Assembly: GCF_029167235.1 (NCBI RefSeq)
Contig: NZ_JARFTR010000081.1
Span: forward strand, 1 to 38,911
Source: Kamptonema sp. UHCC 0994
GTDB taxonomy: Bacteria > Cyanobacteriota > Cyanobacteriia > Cyanobacteriales > Microcoleaceae
Direction of reading: 5' to 3'
Length of the DNA: 38,911 bases
Each line of letters opens with the position of its first letter. The stretch's first letter is position 1. Shown piece by piece: positions 19,966 through 27,657 of this stretch. Made by a program: the position numbers and the translations under genes. The notes under the pieces were generated by a model that saw only the letters and a list, made by a program, of their open reading frames with translations, had not been told where the DNA came from and searched no databases.

Positions 19966-20036
19966 CGCTTATAGTACAGCCGCCATCCTGTCTAGCGCGG
20001 TAAAGATACCGCCAGGATGGCGGCGTTACGGATACT
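19966..20036. repeat. Palindromic repeat, family 1
   Basis: It begins AGGACTTACGC, as the copy at 8602 does. GCCGCCATCCTG (19979-19990) pairs with CAGGATGGCGGC (20013-20024). The outer stem has mutated on the left (TACA in place of TAAC) while the right arm keeps GTTACGGATA. The inner stem sequence differs from all other copies but still pairs. Confidence 0.8.
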
Positions 20037-20043
20037 TTTAAAA

Positions 20044-20078
20044 ATAAAGTAGGGTGAGAAATGCTCACCCTACTTTAT
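20044..20078 (-). terminator. Hairpin after the RTX gene
   Basis: A perfect 15-bp stem, 20044-20058 with 20064-20078, and a 5-base loop (AAATG), 40 bases beyond the RTX stop. On the minus strand it is followed by ATTTTTAAAAG, a short T-rich tail, so it may act as a rho-independent terminator. It pairs with the adjacent palindrome as a composite unit, as at 8601-8714. Confidence 0.6.
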
Positions 20079-20118
20079 AGCAACTACTTCGCGATCGCCA
20101 CCCGATCGCTAACTTCCT

Positions 20119-23100
20119 CTAGAACAGTAAGAGTTGCGAGTTACCAGAAACGCCGAAGTTTGCGTCCACAGTAGCGAACAAACTATTACCACCAACAGTA
20201 GAACCGTTAGAGTCATAGTAAAGTTTAGAAACCGTGCCATCATAGATCGCAACGATCGCCGGACTTGTGAGAGTCGTCTCAATCTGAGCTACAGTCGAAC
20301 CTGTGCTGTTGTAGACGTAGAAACCAGAACCAAGAGGCCCTGTCCCAAAGCCACTAAAACCGACGCTATCAAGGCGAATTAGATCGTCAGCAGTGCTGTA
20401 ATTGGTAATAAAATCACTGCCAGCGGCATCAGTGCCATTGAAAACAAAGACATCATTGCCGACACCACCATCTAGCGCATCCGTCCCGAAACCGCCAATT
20501 AGGGTATCATTGCCAATACCGCCAGATAGGGAATCAGAACCGTTACCTCCAGAGATACTGTCATCGCCTTCACCACCGAAGATAGTGTCATTGAAGGCAG
20601 TACCAAGTACGCTGTTATTGCTAGCATTGCCAGTAAATAGTACGGGCCCGCTAAAGCCGTAACCACCAACGCCGGTGCTAAAGTCGTTAAATGCAGTTGG
20701 GTAGGTATTGCCTGCGGCTGTCAGATCGGCAATACTGTTCGGAGTCGTAGGAGTAGTAGCAGCAGTAGGTGCGATCGTACCACTGAAGACAAAATCCGCA
20801 CTCCCCAAATTCACAGGGCCATTCTTCAGAGTGGCAACAGTGGTGAAACCACCAGTAGTCGTACCATTGGAGTCAAACACTAACAGTGTCTCATTAGCAG
20901 CATTAGTGAAAGCAAAGAAACCAGGACTTGTGGAAACCCCGATTGCCTTCGCTTGTGCATCCTCGAATGTGGCGTAAGTACCGCCAGTAAAGATGACTAA
21001 TTCTTTATCAGTGATATCAGGGGAAACACCGCTGACAGCATCAAAATTAGCTGTCGTCAAATTGCCGAAAGCCGCACCTACAAACTGGAATTTGTCAACC
21101 CCAACGATAAAGTCGGTAATTGTATCTCCGCCTTCAGTGGGAAGTTTATAACCGAAGATATCGGCACCTTCACCGCCAGTCAGAATATCTCCACCAGAAC
21201 CGCCAGTGAAGAAATCTGCACCACCTGCACCAGTCATAAAGTCAGCAAAGGCCGTACCTGTAACATTGTTAGCATTGGCATCGCCAATGAATAACAGGGG
21301 CCCAGTAAAGCCGTAACCGCCAACATTATTGCTGAAATCAAGGTTGCCAGTAGGATAGGTATTACCTGTGGCGGTGAGATTGACAATGCTGGTGGTAGAG
21401 TTCACGATCGCAGTTGGAACCGTACCGTTGAATAAGAAATCTGCCGTACCCAAACCGGTAACACCAGTGCCTAAATTGGCAATTTCTACAGCGGAAGCAG
21501 AACCAGTACCATCGACATCAAACACTAACACGCCTTCACCAGCAGCATTTTGGAAGAAGCAGAAAACAGGAGAAGTACCTGCCCCTGGCAATGCTGCAAA
21601 TTGAGTCTGTAATGAGGCTAAACTAGCGTAAGTACCGGAGAAAATTAACAGCTCTTTCCCTGTAATATCAGTAGTCGGGCTGGTAATATTCACTAAGTCA
21701 AAGTTTGAGCTATTAAGATTGCCGAAGGCCGCAGAAACGAACTGGAATTTATCAGTTCCAGAGGTAAAGCCAACAATCTTATCGCCGCCTTCTTTGGTAG
21801 CAATGTAAGAGAAAACATCGGCACCAGTGCCACCTGTTAGCCAGTCTCGGCCAATACCACCGATGATGGTATCGTCGCCGTCATCGCCATAAAGGGAATC
21901 ATCGCCGTCGCTACCGAGGATTTGGTCGTTACCCAAACCGCCTTTGATTTTATCCTTGCCTTTACCGCCGTCGATGTAGTCATCGCCTTCGCCGCCGTCA
22001 ATTTCGTCGTCAAAGTCGCTACCTATGATGCTGTCATTTCCTCCCAAACCGTCGTATTTAACGGGGGCGGGAAATGTACCCAGGTTGACAATATCAGCGC
22101 CAGCAGTGCCCAGAGGAACCGTAACTGATGGCCCGCTAAAGACAAAGTTACTGATGCTGAGAGTAATTCGGGCTGAGAATTGGGCAACAATCTCAAAGCG
22201 AGTGCCAATTGAGAACACTAAGACGCTGCGGCCTGTAGTAGCATCGGTAAATTGGCAGAAAACGGGGCCGCTATTGCCACCAAGGGCCGCAAACCGGGCT
22301 TGCAAGGAGGCAATATCGGTGACGCTGGTATCGTCACTGAAGTCTAGGAAGTTAGAACTGCCGATAATGCCTGAGAAGCTAGAAGTAATCGTCAGTTTAG
22401 TGAAACTGGAGATGTTGATATTGCCGAAAGCTGCGGCAGAAAATTCTAGGGAGTCCTCGCTAGCATTAAAATCGGTAATCAAATCTGCATCTGCGATCGC
22501 ATTTACGCCTTGACGCGCTTTACGATAGATGAAGCGATCGCGACCGGCACCCCCAGTTAGGGTATTTTTACCTTCGCTGCCTTCGATTTCATCGTCATCG
22601 TCACCGCCTTCGATTTTGTCGTCACCTGTACCGCCTTTGATTTTGTCTTTACCCAAGCCGCCTTTAATGTCATCGCCGCCATCGCCAGCTTGGATATCAT
22701 CGCCTAACGGGGAACCGGTAATCGCTTGCGGAGTTGTATTGCCAACAAAATTAAAGGTGGTATTTACGACGGAAATCTTTAACCGTTGGCCGCTGATGGT
22801 GGTTTTGCCGTCACTCACGTCAAAGCTGAAGCTGGCATCACCAGTAAACCCAGCCGCAGCTTGGAATGTTAGCAGGCGGAGGTTGATATCGAGTTGGGTA
22901 AAGGTGAAGTCGGTGGAGGTAATCGCTTGGCCATTATAGAATAGCTGGCCTTGGGCAGCAGTTGGCAGTTGCGTGATTTTGTAGGTGATGCCGCTAACGC
23001 CATCCTCAGAATCAAAGAATCGCAGAGACTCAAAGGTGATGGTTTGGAAGCCACCTGCTGCGATCGCTAATTCTTTGTTAGCTTCCAATACGGGAGGCGT

Positions 23101-24627
23101 GTTGGTTGTCCCCACAGGTGATGTGGTACTATTGCCACTCTGGAAGAAGTCGCTGGCTTCGAGTACCGTTGCGCTGACGTTCAAAAGCACTGCCAGTACA
23201 AAGTTACTGCTACCACGAATCTCAGTATTAACACCAACTTGGACGATGGATAAGCTGCTGAAGCTGAAATCCCCTGCTAGTAGGAATTTATCGCTGTTAT
23301 CTGTATAATCAGCGATCGTTGATTTACCGCCGCTGGTAACGTTTTTGATGATAAAGACATCGTTACCCGCGCCGCCAACACAGGTATGGTTGCCTGTACC
23401 GCCAGTTAAAGTATCGTTACCTTCTCCTCCAGAAAGGCTGTTGTCGCCATCGCCGCCTTCTAGACTGTCATCGCCAGCGCCACCTTCTAGGCTGTTATTG
23501 CCTTGACCCGCTGCGATCGCATCATTACCGGCACCACCATTAAGGGAGTCGTCTCCACCTCCACCCAGGATAGTATCATCGCCGTCATCTCCCAAACAAG
23601 TATCGTTGCCGTCGCCACCGACAATACTATCGCTACCAGTCCCGCCATCACAAGCGTCGTTGCCATCACCGCCGACAAGGGTATCTTTGCCGCTATCACC
23701 GACGAGGCTATCATCGCCAGCGCCACCTTCACAAACATCGTTGCCGTCGCCACCCAGGAGAGAATCATCCCCTGCATCGCCGCTAATGCTGTCGTCACCC
23801 TCATTGCCGCTACAGGCATCGTTGCCATCGCCACCCATGAGAGTGTCATCGCCGCCGCCGCCAACAATGCTGTCATTGTCATCGCCGCCGTTAGCTACAT
23901 CGTTACCATCACCGCCGATACAGGTATCGCTACCTTGTTCGCCAAGGATGCTATCATTACCCCCACCGCCAGAGATGTTATCATCGCCTTCACCGCCGCT
24001 ACAGGTATCGTTACCGCGATCGCCACTAATGGTATCGTTGCCATCGTCGCCATCACAAACGTCGTTACCTTTACCACCGTAGAGGGTATCGTTACCACCA
24101 CCGCCGCTAACGTCGTCATCGTCTTGGTTGCCGTGTACCCAGTCAGTACCATCGCCACCTTCACAGGTGTCATTACCTTTGCCACCAAAAGCGGTGTCAT
24201 CGCCTACACCACCAGTAACGCGATCGTCACCGCCGTTACCCATCGCCATGTCATCGCCATCGTCACCACTGGCAACATCGTTACCCTCGCCGCCGATGCA
24301 GGTGTCATTATCTTTGCCACCGTAGAGGACATTACCGCCTGTTCCCCCTTGCAGGGTATCCTCACCTTTGTTGCCATATAACGTCTTGCCTCCGGTACCG
24401 CCTACGATCAGGTCGTTGTCATTAGTACCCTTGATAATGTCATCATCGTCATCGTCATCGTCATCGTCATCATCATCATCGTCGTCTTTGATATTCCCCT
24501 CTTCAGGAGAACCGATCTGATTGGAAATAATGGTTGCATTGATTGAATTAATCGTTGGAATTGCAGTTATACCTTCTTCAGGAAGAGGTACTCCTACAAC
24601 ATTGGCTTCTAAGATTTCGTCTGCCAT
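20119..24627 (-). CDS. Large RTX (hemolysin-type calcium-binding) protein with phased cysteines
   Basis: A 1502-residue acidic protein, probably secreted through type I export and folded by calcium. Layout: N-terminal leader 1-47; a run of 16 Asp (48-63); a long RTX nonapeptide block (about 70-425); a cadherin-like beta domain (about 510-650); a short RTX block (about 665-715); and three related modules around residues 729, 962 and 1182, each with a core like DKFQFVxAAFGNL followed by a beta-rich segment and separated by more RTX repeats. A final RTX block and a C-terminal domain end the protein. There is no classical signal peptide. Ten Cys in the first block (110, 155, 191, 209, 236, 272, 299, 326, 344, 416) are all spaced by multiples of nine, which is very unusual for RTX proteins. 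No type I exporter genes are adjacent. GGAAAG precedes the ATG. Confidence 0.9.
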   Translation of the reverse strand: MADEILEANVVGVPLPEEGITAIPTINSINATIISNQIGSPEEGNIKDDDDDDDDDDDDDDDDIIKGTNDNDLIVGGTGGKTLYGNKGEDTLQGGTGGNVLYGGKDNDTCIGGEGNDVASGDDGDDMAMGNGGDDRVTGGVGDDTAFGGKGNDTCEGGDGTDWVHGNQDDDDVSGGGGNDTLYGGKGNDVCDGDDGNDTISGDRGNDTCSGGEGDDNISGGGGNDSILGEQGSDTCIGGDGNDVANGGDDNDSIVGGGGDDTLMGGDGNDACSGNEGDDSISGDAGDDSLLGGDGNDVCEGGAGDDSLVGDSGKDTLVGGDGNDACDGGTGSDSIVGGDGNDTCLGDDGDDTILGGGGDDSLNGGAGNDAIAAGQGNNSLEGGAGDDSLEGGDGDNSLSGGEGNDTLTGGTGNHTCVGGAGNDVFIIKNVTSGGKSTIADYTDNSDKFLLAGDFSFSSLSIVQVGVNTEIRGSSNFVLAVLLNVSATVLEASDFFQSGNSTTSPVGTTNTPPVLEANKELAIAAGGFQTITFESLRFFDSEDGVSGITYKITQLPTAAQGQLFYNGQAITSTDFTFTQLDINLRLLTFQAAAGFTGDASFSFDVSDGKTTISGQRLKISVVNTTFNFVGNTTPQAITGSPLGDDIQAGDGGDDIKGGLGKDKIKGGTGDDKIEGGDDDDEIEGSEGKNTLTGGAGRDRFIYRKARQGVNAIADADLITDFNASEDSLEFSAAAFGNINISSFTKLTITSSFSGIIGSSNFLDFSDDTSVTDIASLQARFAALGGNSGPVFCQFTDATTGRSVLVFSIGTRFEIVAQFSARITLSISNFVFSGPSVTVPLGTAGADIVNLGTFPAPVKYDGLGGNDSIIGSDFDDEIDGGEGDDYIDGGKGKDKIKGGLGNDQILGSDGDDSLYGDDGDDTIIGGIGRDWLTGGTGADVFSYIATKEGGDKIVGFTSGTDKFQFVSAAFGNLNSSNFDLVNITSPTTDITGKELLIFSGTYASLASLQTQFAALPGAGTSPVFCFFQNAAGEGVLVFDVDGTGSASAVEIANLGTGVTGLGTADFLFNGTVPTAIVNSTTSIVNLTATGNTYPTGNLDFSNNVGGYGFTGPLLFIGDANANNVTGTAFADFMTGAGGADFFTGGSGGDILTGGEGADIFGYKLPTEGGDTITDFIVGVDKFQFVGAAFGNLTTANFDAVSGVSPDITDKELVIFTGGTYATFEDAQAKAIGVSTSPGFFAFTNAANETLLVFDSNGTTTGGFTTVATLKNGPVNLGSADFVFSGTIAPTAATTPTTPNSIADLTAAGNTYPTAFNDFSTGVGGYGFSGPVLFTGNASNNSVLGTAFNDTIFGGEGDDSISGGNGSDSLSGGIGNDTLIGGFGTDALDGGVGNDVFVFNGTDAAGSDFITNYSTADDLIRLDSVGFSGFGTGPLGSGFYVYNSTGSTVAQIETTLTSPAIVAIYDGTVSKLYYDSNGSTVGGNSLFATVDANFGVSGNSQLLLF
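24439..24486. repeat. Trinucleotide (GAY)16 microsatellite coding poly-Asp
   Basis: Sixteen consecutive GAT/GAC codons (read on the minus strand) encode residues 48-63 of the RTX protein. Units change length by three bases, so slippage would keep the frame. Confidence 0.9.
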
Positions 24628-25384
24628 CGTTGTCTTTCCAGAAAACAGAGTAGATTGTTGAATGCAATCGAATTTAGGTCAAAACCGCAGAGTATCTCTA
24701 TTAAAGCCTGATTTTTTTTGAAGGGCAAGTAATTTTAGTTAAAGATTTGAAAACCAGCTATTCAAGCTAAATGTTTACCATTAGCTTTAAGTAGACGTAG
24801 CAAAGCTTCCGACGTTTACGCCTTCAAATTTTTGCCATAATTATCGCAGAATTTGGATGAAAATTAATTCTCATCTAAATACTGTAAGCCAAACTTTTCC
24901 TGTCTGCACTTGCAACAGGAAAAACAGCATTTACTGGTATTACTTAAGTATTTAGGAATAGGTATTCCTAAATACTTAACAATTTAATTGTTTTTTTGAG
25001 GTGCGATCTCCAAACAAATATGCGCCATATAACGTTAGAAATGTATGGCGATCGAGCACCTTAATTTGTGCTATGTCTCACTTAGTTTACCCATCCTTAA
25101 ACATTGAGATTAAACTCAGTTAAGGACTATTAACTGCACCCTTTATAAGTCTTTTTATGCTTATCTAATAAAAGTATACCCACCTTGGAGCGTAAAGATA
25201 ACATCTCCCTACGGCCAATCAAAAATAGTCCTGAAATCAAGTTGCAACCTCATCAGCTTATTACAGACTTAAGCTGGCTATAAAAATCAGCGATATCTGA
25301 CTAATTATTAGCAACAAGTCATCAGCCTAAAGATGGATTAGAGAATACGCGCTTTTTTTTGGGGCGATGTCTAGGGATTCCATG
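24628..25384. other. Long AT-rich upstream region of the RTX gene, no gene seen
   Basis: About 757 bases with no credible ORF. It includes a 9-bp inverted repeat TTTTCCTGT/ACAGGAAAA (24895-24903 and 24915-24923) and a perfect 17-bp palindrome at 24944-24979. The stretch presumably contains the RTX promoter and a long leader. It separates the RTX gene from the toxin-antitoxin island. Confidence 0.6.
24944..24979. promoter_or_regulatory. Perfect 17-bp palindrome upstream of the RTX gene
   Basis: Arms 24944-24960 and 24963-24979 are perfect reverse complements separated by two bases (GG). The arm reads TTAAGTATTTAGGAATA. It lies about 320 bases 5' of the RTX start. It could be an operator for a dimeric regulator or a leader hairpin. 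On the plus strand a T-run (around 24990) follows, which also allows a terminator reading. It is not related to the other repeat families in the window. Confidence 0.6.
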
Positions 25385-25606
25385 TTACATATATTCCTTT
25401 AAATCTTCCAATGGTTGATCGAAATCATCAGACATCACGATCTGACCGGCCCAACTACCATAACCATGAGGTTGTTCAAGTTGTTCTTGAGATGATTCAG
25501 TTTTTGCGTATTTCTCAAGTAGATATTTTGCATAATGCAATATCTCTTCTTTGAGAGATTCTGGCATTTTGATGACAGTTTGAAAAATTTGTAGATCGAT
25601 AGTCAT
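25385..25606 (-). CDS. DUF2281-type antitoxin-like protein, no partner
   Basis: A 73-residue protein of the DUF2281 type: a short N-terminal region (QTVIKMPESLKEEILHYAKYLLEK) and the tail AGQIVMSDDFDQPLEDLKEYM typical of VapB-like antitoxins. Such proteins neutralise PIN-domain toxins. Downstream on this strand there is no toxin ORF before the long intergenic region, so it looks orphaned. A TATAAT-like box (25644-25649, minus strand) lies upstream. It may still regulate or neutralise in trans. Confidence 0.8.
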   Translation of the reverse strand: MTIDLQIFQTVIKMPESLKEEILHYAKYLLEKYAKTESSQEQLEQPHGYGSWAGQIVMSDDFDQPLEDLKEYM

Positions 25607-25789
25607 AATTTTTGTGTAAACTTTGCCCTTGTCATATTTACCAATTATACTATACTTGCTGTGAGAAGGGACTTGGATGTGGTGGGTGAAGCGTAGCTAT
25701 CATTAGGGAATCGCTCTTTCATTTTAGGCGATCGCGATGAGTTTTGGTGGGGCGATGCCGACCGCTGGCTTCGCCTACGCCTGGGGTTG

Positions 25790-25854
25790 AGAAACCGGGT
25801 TTCTGAATAAAATCTCGGATGAGATGCTTAATTGATCTGAGAAACCCGGTTTCT
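25790..25854. repeat. Palindromic repeat, family 2 (copy A)
   Basis: AGAAACCGGGTTTCT (25790-25804) is the exact reverse complement of 25840-25854. The centre contains AAAATCTCGGATGAGATGCTT, and the right arm is followed by TAAGAAAGGTGCGATCGCC. A near-identical unit is at 26712-26777. To the left lies GGCTTCGCCTACGCC, a common cyanobacterial intergenic motif. The right edge abuts the immunity-gene echo at 25875. Confidence 0.88.
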
Positions 25855-25874
25855 TAAGAAAGGTGCGATCGCCT

Positions 25875-25938
25875 GATTTATATACGCCGATCGAGAAAAT
25901 TAAGAAAGCTCCTTCAATGTACTTGAGACGACATTCTA
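25875..25938 (+). pseudogene. Remnant copy of the 5' part of the immunity gene at 28878
   Basis: 58 of 64 bases match 28884-28947, the start of the immunity-like gene. Translated in the same frame it gives DLYTPIEKIKKAPSMYLRRHSM and then a stop, against DLYRLIEKIKKAPSMYLGRHSI in the intact gene. It has no start codon and ends at 25941 in a TAG. A family 2 repeat directly abuts its left end. It lies just upstream of the first VapBC pair, so its position may supply part of that promoter. Confidence 0.8.
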
Positions 25939-25976
25939 TGTAGAATAAATAGAATAAGATTGTGAGTGGTCAACAA

Positions 25977-26207
25977 ATGGCACAAATTACCACGAATGAA
26001 TTACCCCAAACCCTCCAGACTTTATTGATAGAGGTCGAACGTACTAAAACCCCTCTAACCGTCATCCATGAAGGAAAAGCATTGGTAATTATTTATCCTG
26101 CGACCACCCAAACTCTACGTCCCAGCTTTGGCGCAATGAAAGGAAGCGGTGAAATATTAGGAGATTTAATTGCTCCTGTCGCCGAACCGTGGGAAGTTTT
26201 AGAATGA
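25977..26207 (+). CDS. Antitoxin of a VapBC-type module (Phd/YefM-like)
   Basis: A 76-residue antitoxin from ATG 25977 (MAQITTNELPQTL), or 81 residues from GTG 25962. The N-terminal half (about 1-50) has the Phd/YefM-like DNA-binding layout with PLTVIHEGKALVIIYP. The C-terminal tail (about 51-76) wraps the toxin. Its TGA overlaps the ATG of the PIN toxin by four bases (ATGA, 26204-26207), giving translational coupling. It would bind its own promoter and neutralise the toxin. Confidence 0.87.
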   Translation: MAQITTNELPQTLQTLLIEVERTKTPLTVIHEGKALVIIYPATTQTLRPSFGAMKGSGEILGDLIAPVAEPWEVLE

Positions 26208-26593
26208 AACTTTTACTCGATACCCACATTTGGCTGTGGTATTTACTCGGCGACCCGCGCCTATCGCGATCGCTTCAAACGACGATAGCCGATCCTAACA
26301 CCGAACTTTGGCTGAGTCCAATTAGCATTTGGGAGACACTCATGCTTGCAGAAAAAGGACGGATATCTTTACAGCCCGATCCCGTTACGTGGGTTAACTT
26401 AGCTTTAAAAACCCTGGAAACTCGTGAAGCCCAAATGAATCACCCTATTGCTATTTTAAGTCGCCAGATTGCACTACCTCATCAAGACCCCGCAGACCGA
26501 TTTATTGTCGCCACAGCCATTTATTATGGCTTAAATTTAGCCACAGTTGATGCTAACCTTACAAACAATTCGGCCCTACAAATACTCAGTTAG
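26204..26593 (+). CDS. vapC: PIN-domain ribonuclease toxin (VapC-like)
   Basis: A 129-residue PIN nuclease that would cut RNA in the presence of Mg2+/Mn2+. Acidic active-site residues are in place: Asp6 (LLLDTHIWLW), Glu44 (SIWETLML), Asp98 (HQDPADRF) and Asp116 (ATVDANL). I choose the ATG at 26204 over an upstream one at 26189 because it overlaps the antitoxin stop in the usual ATGA manner and gives the canonical MKLLLDTH start. The toxin is full length. Confidence 0.92.
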   Translation: MKLLLDTHIWLWYLLGDPRLSRSLQTTIADPNTELWLSPISIWETLMLAEKGRISLQPDPVTWVNLALKTLETREAQMNHPIAILSRQIALPHQDPADRFIVATAIYYGLNLATVDANLTNNSALQILS

Positions 26594-26711
26594 ACAATAG
26601 CGTAATTAACCCATACAACTTTACTTTCGGGTATAACGACCCTCAGCGAGATGGGATATTCTATATTTTTATAGGCGATCGCGCTTTCTTTTGGTGAGGC
26701 GCGTGGGAGTA

Positions 26712-26777
26712 AGAAACCGGGTTTCTTTTCCAAAATCTCGGATGAGATGCTTGAGTTATCTGAGAAACCCGGTTTCT
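26712..26777. repeat. Palindromic repeat, family 2 (copy B)
   Basis: The same 15-bp arms as copy A: AGAAACCGGGTTTCT (26712-26726) and its reverse complement (26763-26777). They enclose AAAATCTCGGATGAGATGCTT and are followed by TAAGAAAGGTGCGATGCC and GGCTTCGCCTACGC. It lies between the two VapBC modules, so the first module is bracketed by two copies in the same orientation. Confidence 0.88.
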
Positions 26778-26862
26778 TAAGAAAGGTGCGATGCCTTCGG
26801 CGGGCTTCGCCTACGCACTTGGAACAGGCTACCAACTTGCACAACTATCACAATCGGAGTAA

Positions 26863-26884
26863 ACTTAGTTTATGGACTTAGTTT
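26863..26884. promoter_or_regulatory. Direct repeat ACTTAGTTT before the second VapBC module
   Basis: ACTTAGTTT at 26863-26871 and 26876-26884 (13 bases start to start) lies 10-30 bases before the antitoxin ATG. It could be an autoregulatory operator; the evidence is position only. Confidence 0.35.
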
Positions 26885-26893
26885 TTTAAGAGC

Positions 26894-27133
26894 ATGGAAA
26901 CTGTAAATATCGATCAGGCTAAAATAAATCTCTCAGGCTTATTGTCGCGTGTAGAACTTGGAGAAGAAATCATTATTTCAAACGGATCTATCCCCATAGC
27001 TAAGTTGATTCCGTTTTGTAATTCATCCAATCGACGAGCTAGTTTAGGGCAAGATCGAGGGAAATTTATTGTACCAGAAGACTTTAATGCTCCTTTGCCA
27101 AAAGAGATTTTGGCAGCATTCGAGGGAGATTAA
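26894..27133 (+). CDS. Antitoxin of the second VapBC-type module (Phd/YefM-like)
   Basis: A 79-residue Phd/YefM-type antitoxin. The N-terminal part METVNIDQAKINLSGLLSRVELGEEIIISNG is the classic fold, followed by PIAKLIPF. The C-terminal tail (GQDRGKFIVPEDFNAPLPKEIL) resembles toxin-binding segments of antitoxins paired with PIN toxins. The toxin begins two bases after its TAA. The direct ACTTAGTTT repeat upstream may be its operator. It is only distantly similar to the first antitoxin, so this is a separate module rather than a recent duplicate. Confidence 0.9.
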   Translation: METVNIDQAKINLSGLLSRVELGEEIIISNGSIPIAKLIPFCNSSNRRASLGQDRGKFIVPEDFNAPLPKEILAAFEGD

Positions 27134-27135
27134 AA

Positions 27136-27534
27136 GTGAAACTTTTGCTGGATACGCAGTGTTGGTTATGGTGGTTTTCTGAGCCAGAACGATTGAATGA
27201 GAACGCGATTGCACAGATTGCTGATGAAACGAACGAATTATGGTTTTCTGTTGCTAGTATTTGGGAAATGGGTATAAAAGTTGCAATCGGAAAGTTGCCG
27301 CTGCCAGAACCAATTGATGGCTATATTTCTAGTCGCATGGTGCTGTTAGATGTGCAATATTTAGAAATTAGATCGTCTCATGCTTTACGAGCGGCTGCGT
27401 TACCATTACATCATCGAGATCCCTTTGATAGAATGCTGATTGCTCAGGCTCAGATAGAGGACATGACGCTTGTGAGTGCTGATTCAATGTTCAAGCAATA
27501 CAGTGATATTTACCTTCTTTGGGCTGCTAATTAG
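27136..27534 (+). CDS. vapC: PIN-domain ribonuclease toxin (VapC-like)
   Basis: A 132-residue PIN toxin starting with GTG, two bases after the antitoxin stop, with GAGGGA upstream. Asp6 (LLLDTQCWLW), Glu44 (SIWEMGIK), Asp98 (HHRDPFDRM) and Asp116 (VSADSMF) form the acidic centre. The length and all core residues are normal, so the enzyme should be active when free of its antitoxin. Confidence 0.92.
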   Translation: MKLLLDTQCWLWWFSEPERLNENAIAQIADETNELWFSVASIWEMGIKVAIGKLPLPEPIDGYISSRMVLLDVQYLEIRSSHALRAAALPLHHRDPFDRMLIAQAQIEDMTLVSADSMFKQYSDIYLLWAAN

Positions 27535-27657
27535 TTAGATTTTATTTCTTATTTATAAAGGTATGATATGGGCGATCGCGTGGGGGTGAGGCAATCTGTT
27601 TTATTGCCAAAGCACTTGCAGGTCAGATATAATAATTGAGAGTTTCTGAAGTATAAA

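Noticed and set aside
23503-24381. 292-residue plus-strand ORF antisense to the RTX repeats, and similar ORFs at 23606 and 22025
   Set aside because: They are shadows of the nonapeptide DNA repeats: composition mirrors GGxGxD codons and there is no separate start signal.
26590-26844. 84-residue minus-strand ORF
   Set aside because: It consists largely of the family 2 repeat (copy B) read through; it is not a gene.
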